Under the pieces are notes generated by a model. It was not told the DNA's origin and made no database searches. It saw only the letters and a list, made by a program, of their open reading frames with translations. Shown here in pieces: positions 6,364-10,010 of a stretch of DNA of 10,010 nt; within the stretch, counting starts at the first letter, position 1, and each line of letters starts with the position of its first letter. Made by a program: the position numbers and the translations under genes. Origin of the DNA: Coemansia sp. RSA 1804 (Eukaryota > Kickxellomycota > Kickxellomycetes > Kickxellales > Kickxellaceae); the NCBI GenBank assembly GCA_027578815.1, contig JANBTH010000893.1, forward strand, positions 1 through 10,010. The letters run 5' to 3'.

Positions 6364-7895
6364 ATGGTAAATATCGCTGGATTCAGAACGAATCCATTAA
6401 CGCGCTATAGAGTGGGGGAGCAGAACGATGAAAACGGGAGGATACACCAGGATTCGCAACAGAAGCCCAGAATAAAATTATGCGCATCCGTCTACCAGCT
6501 CTGCATGAAGTAGACGGACGATGGATTCGCATCTGTAGGGGCGAGAGCAACACTGTCTAGTCTGATGGATACACCGATTTTGCAACCCTCCTTTTTTGGA
6601 GTGGTGCATGTTGTGAATTCATGGCGCAAATTGCTTTCCTCGAATGGCGCAATTTTACCTTCTGTCTGTCAAAAGCCTCTGAGGACAATGTCCTGAAGCA
6701 GAGCACATTCAGATTGCCACTGGTCGGGTTCAAACAGCCTTTTTTGATTTGAATTGTTGCTGGCAAGCGAAGAAGGGCTAGCTGTTATGCTGGTGAATTC
6801 AATGGAGGCAATTTGCGGCACAGACCACAGAGACAGCAACAAGCAGCAATGCGTGAACACACTTATTTAGTGTCGAACCTCAACAGTAAGCGGCAAATCT
6901 CGTCCCGAAAGCGATGGCTGGCGTGAGGGCCTCCTCAGCACATTTCTCTATCTCTCCCACTCTAATGCACGCAACTGGAACTGGAAATACTCCTCTCTGT
7001 TGCTATAACCGCGGCAGCATAAATGACACATACCTGTTGCTAACTCTTTACGATATAAACGGGAGCATGGACTCTGTCGTTTCATATCCCAAAAATGTAG
7101 GCTCGCGGACCCAAGAAGCATATGAAGCGTCTTAACGCACCCAAGCACTGGATGCTGGACAAGCTGACCGGCACCTATGCACCCAAGCCCTCGTCGGGAC
7201 CACACAAGCAGCGCGAGTGCCTTCCTCTGCTTGTGTTCCTGCGCAACCGCTTGAAGTATGCGCTGAACGGACGCGAGGTGCGCAGCATCCTTATGCAGCG
7301 CCTGGTCAAGGTTGACGGAAAGGTGCGCACTGACCTGACGTTCCCTGCAGGATACCTGGATGTTATCTCGATCGAGAAGACCGACGAGCACTTCCGTCTG
7401 ATCTTCGACGTCAAGGGCCGCTTCACGGTCCACCGCATCAGCGACGAGGAGGCCAAGTTCAAGCTCGGCAAGGTGCGTCGCTGCCAACTTGGAGCCGGCG
7501 GTATTCCGTTCGTTGTCACCCACGACGGACGCACCATCCGCTACCCGGATCCTCTGATCAAGGTCAACGATACCGTCAAGATTGATCTGGAGACCGGCAA
7601 GATCACCGATTTCGTCAAGTTCGAGGCCGGCAACGTTGCCATGGTCACCGGCGGACGCAATATTGGTCGTGTTGGCGTTATCACTCACCGTGAGCGCCAT
7701 CAGGGCGGCTTCGATATCGTTCATGTCAAGGATGCGAAGGAGCACTCGTTTGCCACTCGTCTCTCCAACGTGTTCGTCATCGGCACCAGCCAGGGCCCAT
7801 GGATCTCGCTCCCCAAGGACAAGGGTGTCAAGCTCACCATTGCTGAGGAGCGTGATGCGCGCAGGGAGAAGGCCGCTGCTGAGGCTTCTGCCTAA
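6364..7895 (+). CDS. RPS4: 40S ribosomal protein S4 (eS4)
   Basis: Structural protein of the small cytosolic ribosomal subunit. Exon 2 (7101-7895, TAA stop) is certain. It begins ARGPKKHMKRLNAPKHW, the conserved eS4 N-terminus lacking only the initiator Met. The domains follow in order: eS4 N-terminal region (about 3-39), S4 RNA-binding fold (about 42-104), central eS4 domain (about 95-170, HDGRTIRYPDPLIKVNDT), KOW motif (about 175-210, GNVAMVTGGRNIGRVGVI) and C-terminal domain (to 265). The length of 265 is close to 261-263 in yeast and human. The acceptor ATGTAG directly precedes the Ala codon in phase 0, so exon 1 must end in ATG. The best upstream match is ATG followed by GTAAAT at 6364-6366. 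An initiator-only first exon is known for eS4 in animals. ATG at 6913 would add two residues (MAG-ARG) and fits less well. Exon 1 is therefore less sure than exon 2. Confidence 0.9.
6487..6518. repeat. 9-bp perfect inverted repeat in the RPS4 intron
   Basis: TCCGTCTAC (6487-6495) and GTAGACGGA (6510-6518) enclose a 14-base loop. A further ATGCG/CGCAT pair lies outside, separated by unequal internal loops. It is the strongest stem in the intron. Confidence 0.6.
6677..6703. repeat. Bulged hairpin in the RPS4 intron
   Basis: CTCTG AGGAC, loop AAT, GTCCT, four-base bulge GAAG, CAGAG. Ten pairs in two helices make a compact stem-loop. Confidence 0.5.
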
Positions 7896-8357
7896 ACAAA
7901 CTTTCCTCTCTTTCTTTCTCTCCCCATGCCTTCTTTCCTCCCTTCTTTTTTAGTCATTTCCAAATAACCAGGGGTTTTAAAAGGAGTTACGAGATGAATT
8001 GATACCTGCACATTTTTTGGAATAAGTTCTGTTGCTGTGTGCTATGGGGGCTTCGTGTGTTCATTTCAATCACAGCAGACATCATGTGACACGACAAACT
8101 GTGTGCTTTCTGTTCCTTACATGCACACCTATACGAAATAAAGAGTGACAGCCAGAATGAGGATATTCACCCTGGTTCAATTTGCTTATTTCTTGTCAGC
8201 CACCTCTTTCCTTCGCTTTCTCTCCACCATTAGCAATTCTAAACATCCCTAGAGTTTTTTATCTACCATTTTCTCTATTCATTACTTCATCACAACAGGA
8301 CCAGCAGAGGGTGTGTGTGGCCCGAATAGCTAACAGAATAATATAAACAAGCAGGGG
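7896..8357 (+). other. Spacer: RPS4 3' UTR and capping-protein promoter
   Basis: No gene seen. A pyrimidine-rich stretch (about 7905-7950) follows the RPS4 stop. AATAAA at 8137-8142 is the likely RPS4 poly(A) signal. The right part is the presumed promoter and 5' UTR of the capping protein gene; AATATAAA near 8340 is too close to the ATG to act as a conventional TATA box. Confidence 0.55.
8137..8142 (+). promoter_or_regulatory. Polyadenylation signal AATAAA for RPS4
   Basis: Canonical AATAAA, 242 bases after the RPS4 stop, in the right orientation and before the next promoter. Confidence 0.5.
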
Positions 8358-9309
8358 ATGCTCAGTTCAAAGGAGAAGATTTCAAAGGCGGTGCAATTGC
8401 TTCTGTCCAGTCCTCCCGGCGAGGTGGATGATGTGTTCAATGGTAATTAGCAGTGGAATGGGCTGCATGGAATTTGACGTTGTTGTTGGTGTTGTTGGTG
8501 TTGGTGTTATTAATTATCAATATGTTGTTGTTTCCGTACTAGATATCCGAGGAATCGTCAACGACGACGATGCACTGCAGGAGCAAATCGAGTCGGTGTT
8601 GGCAGAAAGCAACATGCAGCAGTTTCTGGTTGTGGATGTGCCGGAGAAGGAAGGGAGCAAAGTGCTGCTTACTCCGTACAACCAGGTCGATGGGGCCCGG
8701 TACTTGGACCCAAACACGCGCACAGTGTTTGGGTTTGACCATCTGCGCCGCACAGCGTCCGAGCCGCAGGAAGCAGAGGGCGAGAAGGTTGATAACGAGC
8801 GGCCGCACGAGGAGCTGCGTGGCCTGTTGCAGAAGGAACTGAACAGCTACGTGGAGGGCCATTATCCGGAGGGCGCGGTGTCGGTGTTTTGTCACGAAGG
8901 GTCGGTTGTCAGTTGTATAGTCAGCAATAGGTTTTCGCCCAACAATTACTGGAACGGGTCGTGGCGCGCCGTGTGGTCGTTCAATCCGGAAACCAAGCAG
9001 CTGAATGGAAGCACCAAGGTCCGCGTACATTACTTTGAGGACGGGAATGTGCAGCTTGATACGCAGTCGGATTTCGCGGCCGATGTGCCAGAGCCCCTCG
9101 ATCCGGCTGGAGCTGCGCGCAGGGTCGCTAAGCTTATCAGAGGATACGAGGCGGAGTTCCAGCAGGGCATTAACGATGGCTACAGGCAGCTGGCCGATAA
9201 GACGTTCAAGGGTCTCCGTCGTGCGTTGCCTGTTACCTGCAGCAAGGTCGATTGGGAGAACATTGCAAACTACAAGCTTGGCGGCGAAATCGTCAAAGCC
9301 GAGCAGTAG
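8358..9309 (+). CDS. CAP1: F-actin capping protein subunit alpha
   Basis: Alpha subunit of the heterodimer that caps actin barbed ends and stops subunit exchange. The model has exons 8358-8442 and 8543-9309, phase 1, giving 283 residues (human 286, yeast 268). Exon 1 encodes KISKAVQLLLSSPPGEVDD and then VFN; the junction codon GAT gives VFNDIRGIVND, matching the family's conserved FVTHAPPGEFNEVFND block. Later landmarks are FDHLRRTASEPQ, NYWNGSWRAVWSF (163-173), the family signature VHYFEDGNV (190-198) and FKGLRRALP (250-258). The C-terminal YKLGGEIVKAEQ corresponds to the actin-binding tentacle. The longer open frame starting at 8428 runs through the intron and adds a Val-rich sequence foreign to the family. 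The beta subunit is not in this window. The gene name follows yeast usage. Confidence 0.95.
8443..8542 (+). other. Intron of capping protein alpha (100 bases)
   Basis: Donor GTAATT follows TTCAATG; acceptor TACTAG precedes ATATCC. Splicing restores the conserved VFNDIR block exactly. The intron is built largely from GTT/GGT triplets (about 8479-8508), a simple repeat, followed by an AT-rich TATTAAT branch-like stretch. Confidence 0.9.
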
Positions 9310-9494
9310 AAGAGATATTGGTGTTGCTGTTGTTTTTTTCTATTTTGATACATGAAGATAAAAGGAGAAAAGGAGGGGGGGAGCCAGTGGAATGGAGTGG
9401 ATATTGGCTTCTGGGTACATTTCTAGCTTTGACATGCTTGAAAAAAAAAAAACAAAAGCTAATTGACATTGTTGAAAAATAGTAAGAACCCATG

Positions 9495-9508
9495 TATCCA
9501 CGTGGATA
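9495..9508. promoter_or_regulatory. 14-bp perfect palindrome with CACGTG E-box
   Basis: TATCCACGTGGATA is its own reverse complement over all 14 bases. Its centre CACGTG is the class of site bound by bHLH factors such as Cbf1 and Pho4 in yeast. It lies 339-352 bases upstream of the PMS1 ATG and about 190 bases after the capping protein stop. Confidence 0.55.
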
Positions 9509-9563
9509 GCAAACGCAAATATTAGCGTTGAAAAAAAACGCGCAGCAGCAGACGGCGTGTACT

Positions 9564-9569
9564 ACGCGT
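9564..9569. promoter_or_regulatory. MluI cell-cycle box (ACGCGT)
   Basis: ACGCGT is the binding core of the MBF transcription factor that drives G1/S genes, including DNA replication and repair genes, in budding and fission yeast. It lies 278 bases upstream of the mismatch-repair start. Related ACGCGC occurs at 9538-9543, and ACGC/GCGT at 9513-9516 and 9525-9528. Confidence 0.45.
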
Positions 9570-9846
9570 TAACGTGTGTGCTGAAGAGACAGAAAAAGGA
9601 CATTCTTTTTCCAAGAAAGTGGTGGGATGGAGTGGGAGGATGATCCCCAGTGAAATTGGAGGTGAAGAGAGAGAAAAATGTATGCTCTTTCTTGTTTCCT
9701 CTTGTCTCTCCACAACCGCCGTGTCTACGTTATTTTACATTATTTAAAGCTATTTTATATTTATTTTTGTCCGCAGCCGTAGATAGTCTCGGCTGTTCTT
9801 TTTTTCTTTCTTTCCTTGTTTCCAAACTTGCTTTATTGTGGCACGG

Positions 9847-10010
9847 ATGACAGAGAAGGAGGAGGAGGAGGAGCGGCCTGTGGAACACCAAGAAGGAGGG
9901 GCAGAGGCAGCGGCGCCTGGCGCGATGAAAGCAATAGGCAAGGACACCGTGCATCGGCTGTGCTCGGGCCAGGTGATTATTGATCTAGCAACAACGGTGA
10001 AGGAGCTGCT
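9847..10010 (+). CDS. PMS1: MutL-type mismatch repair protein, PMS1/PMS2 class (5' part, cut by window)
   Basis: Only the first 54 codons and two bases are inside the window. After an acidic, Glu- and Ala-rich leader of about 25 residues comes MKAIGKDTVHRLCSGQVI followed by IDLATTVKELL. This is the start of the GHKL ATPase domain: SGQVI-DL-T-VKEL is the family motif in PMS1/PMS2, where MLH1 has AAGEVI-RP--AIKE. The ATP-binding Glu/Asn motif (ENSLDA type) would come right after the cut. The protein pairs with MLH1 to form the MutL-alpha endonuclease acting after MutS mismatch recognition. The start is either ATG 9847 or the Met 26 codons later; the leader has a Glu run that resembles the variable N-termini of this family. 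'PMS1' follows yeast naming, equivalent to human PMS2. Confidence 0.9.
   Translation, partial: MTEKEEEEERPVEHQEGGAEAAAPGAMKAIGKDTVHRLCSGQVIIDLATTVKEL

Larger units (their letters stand above)
6367..7100 (+). other. Proposed RPS4 intron 1 (734 bases)
   Basis: Donor GTAAAT directly follows the ATG; acceptor ATGTAG precedes GCTCGC. A perfect CTAAC branch site lies at 7040-7044. The intron is far longer than the three others in the window (100-140 bases) and holds three hairpins (6378-6396, 6487-6518, 6677-6703) and short direct repeats. The acceptor is well supported. The donor is a best guess, with GTGAGG after 6921 as the alternative. Confidence 0.5.
9310..9846 (+). other. Spacer: capping-protein 3' flank and PMS1 promoter
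   Basis: No gene seen in 537 bases. It carries a 14-bp palindrome with an E-box core (9495-9508), several ACGC/GCGT motifs including a perfect ACGCGT (9564-9569), and pyrimidine and T-rich tracts (about 9687-9830) before the PMS1 start. No canonical AATAAA was found for the capping protein mRNA. Confidence 0.6.

Noticed and set aside
6725..6740. tRNA B-box-like GGTTCAAAC on the plus strand
   Set aside because: There is no matching A box, no T-arm pairing (TCGGG against AGCCT) and no acceptor stem.
6869..6882. tRNA B-box-like GGTTCGACAC on the minus strand
   Set aside because: The T-arm does not pair and no A box or acceptor stem is found at tRNA spacing.
6913..6921. Alternative RPS4 start ATGGCTGGC followed by GTGAGG
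   Set aside because: It is possible but would give MAG-ARGPKKH with two extra residues in a nearly invariant N-terminus. The ATG-GTAAAT at 6364 gives the exact family sequence. Kept as an alternative in the RPS4 entry.
8196..8293. Possible minus-strand C/D snoRNA (GTGATGA at 8293-8287, CTGA at 8199-8196)
   Set aside because: Box spacing is suitable, but the closing stem has only about three pairs, there is no convincing D'/C' pair, and such short boxes occur often by chance.
8428..8542. N-terminal extension of capping protein alpha from ATG 8428
   Set aside because: The added Val/Gly-rich residues come from the GTT repeat in the intron. Splicing from 8358 restores the conserved family N-terminus exactly.

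Overview
The window looks like nuclear DNA of a fungus. It carries compactly spaced eukaryotic housekeeping genes with short GT-AG introns, GC-rich third codon positions in coding DNA and AT-rich spacers with homopolymer tracts. The pyruvate dehydrogenase E2 has one lipoyl domain, as fungal E2s usually do. I cannot name the species; an early-diverging, GC-rich filamentous fungus is a guess. I see no prokaryotic genes, mobile element or CRISPR array.

Layout. The left half is on the minus strand: an unrecognised 126-residue protein (1-381), mitochondrial pyruvate dehydrogenase E2 (930-2653) and the ER dolichyl-phosphate glucosyltransferase ALG5 (3182-4315). A long AT-rich divergent spacer follows (about 4316-6363). 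It has no convincing protein gene but several perfect inverted repeats. The right half is on the plus strand: ribosomal protein eS4/RPS4 (6364-7895), F-actin capping protein alpha (8358-9309) and the first 54 codons of a PMS1/PMS2-type MutL mismatch-repair protein (9847 to the window edge).

Gene models. All four recognisable complete genes need a 5' exon that is not in the main open frame. I rebuilt each from splice signals and reading phase. E2 gains a 36-codon exon with the start of its mitochondrial presequence. ALG5 gains a 28-codon exon with its membrane anchor. Capping protein alpha gains a 28-codon exon. RPS4 appears to have an exon holding only the ATG, then an intron of about 734 bases. 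Each gene therefore has one intron close to its start.

The genes do not form a pathway: they serve central carbon metabolism, N-glycosylation, translation, actin dynamics and DNA repair. No new multi-gene system is evident. The most interesting leftovers are the structured, non-coding-looking DNA in the 4.9-6.2 kb spacer and in the RPS4 intron, a 14-bp E-box palindrome plus a cluster of MluI-box-like motifs upstream of the mismatch-repair gene, and the unrecognised Gly-Ala-repeat protein at the left edge.
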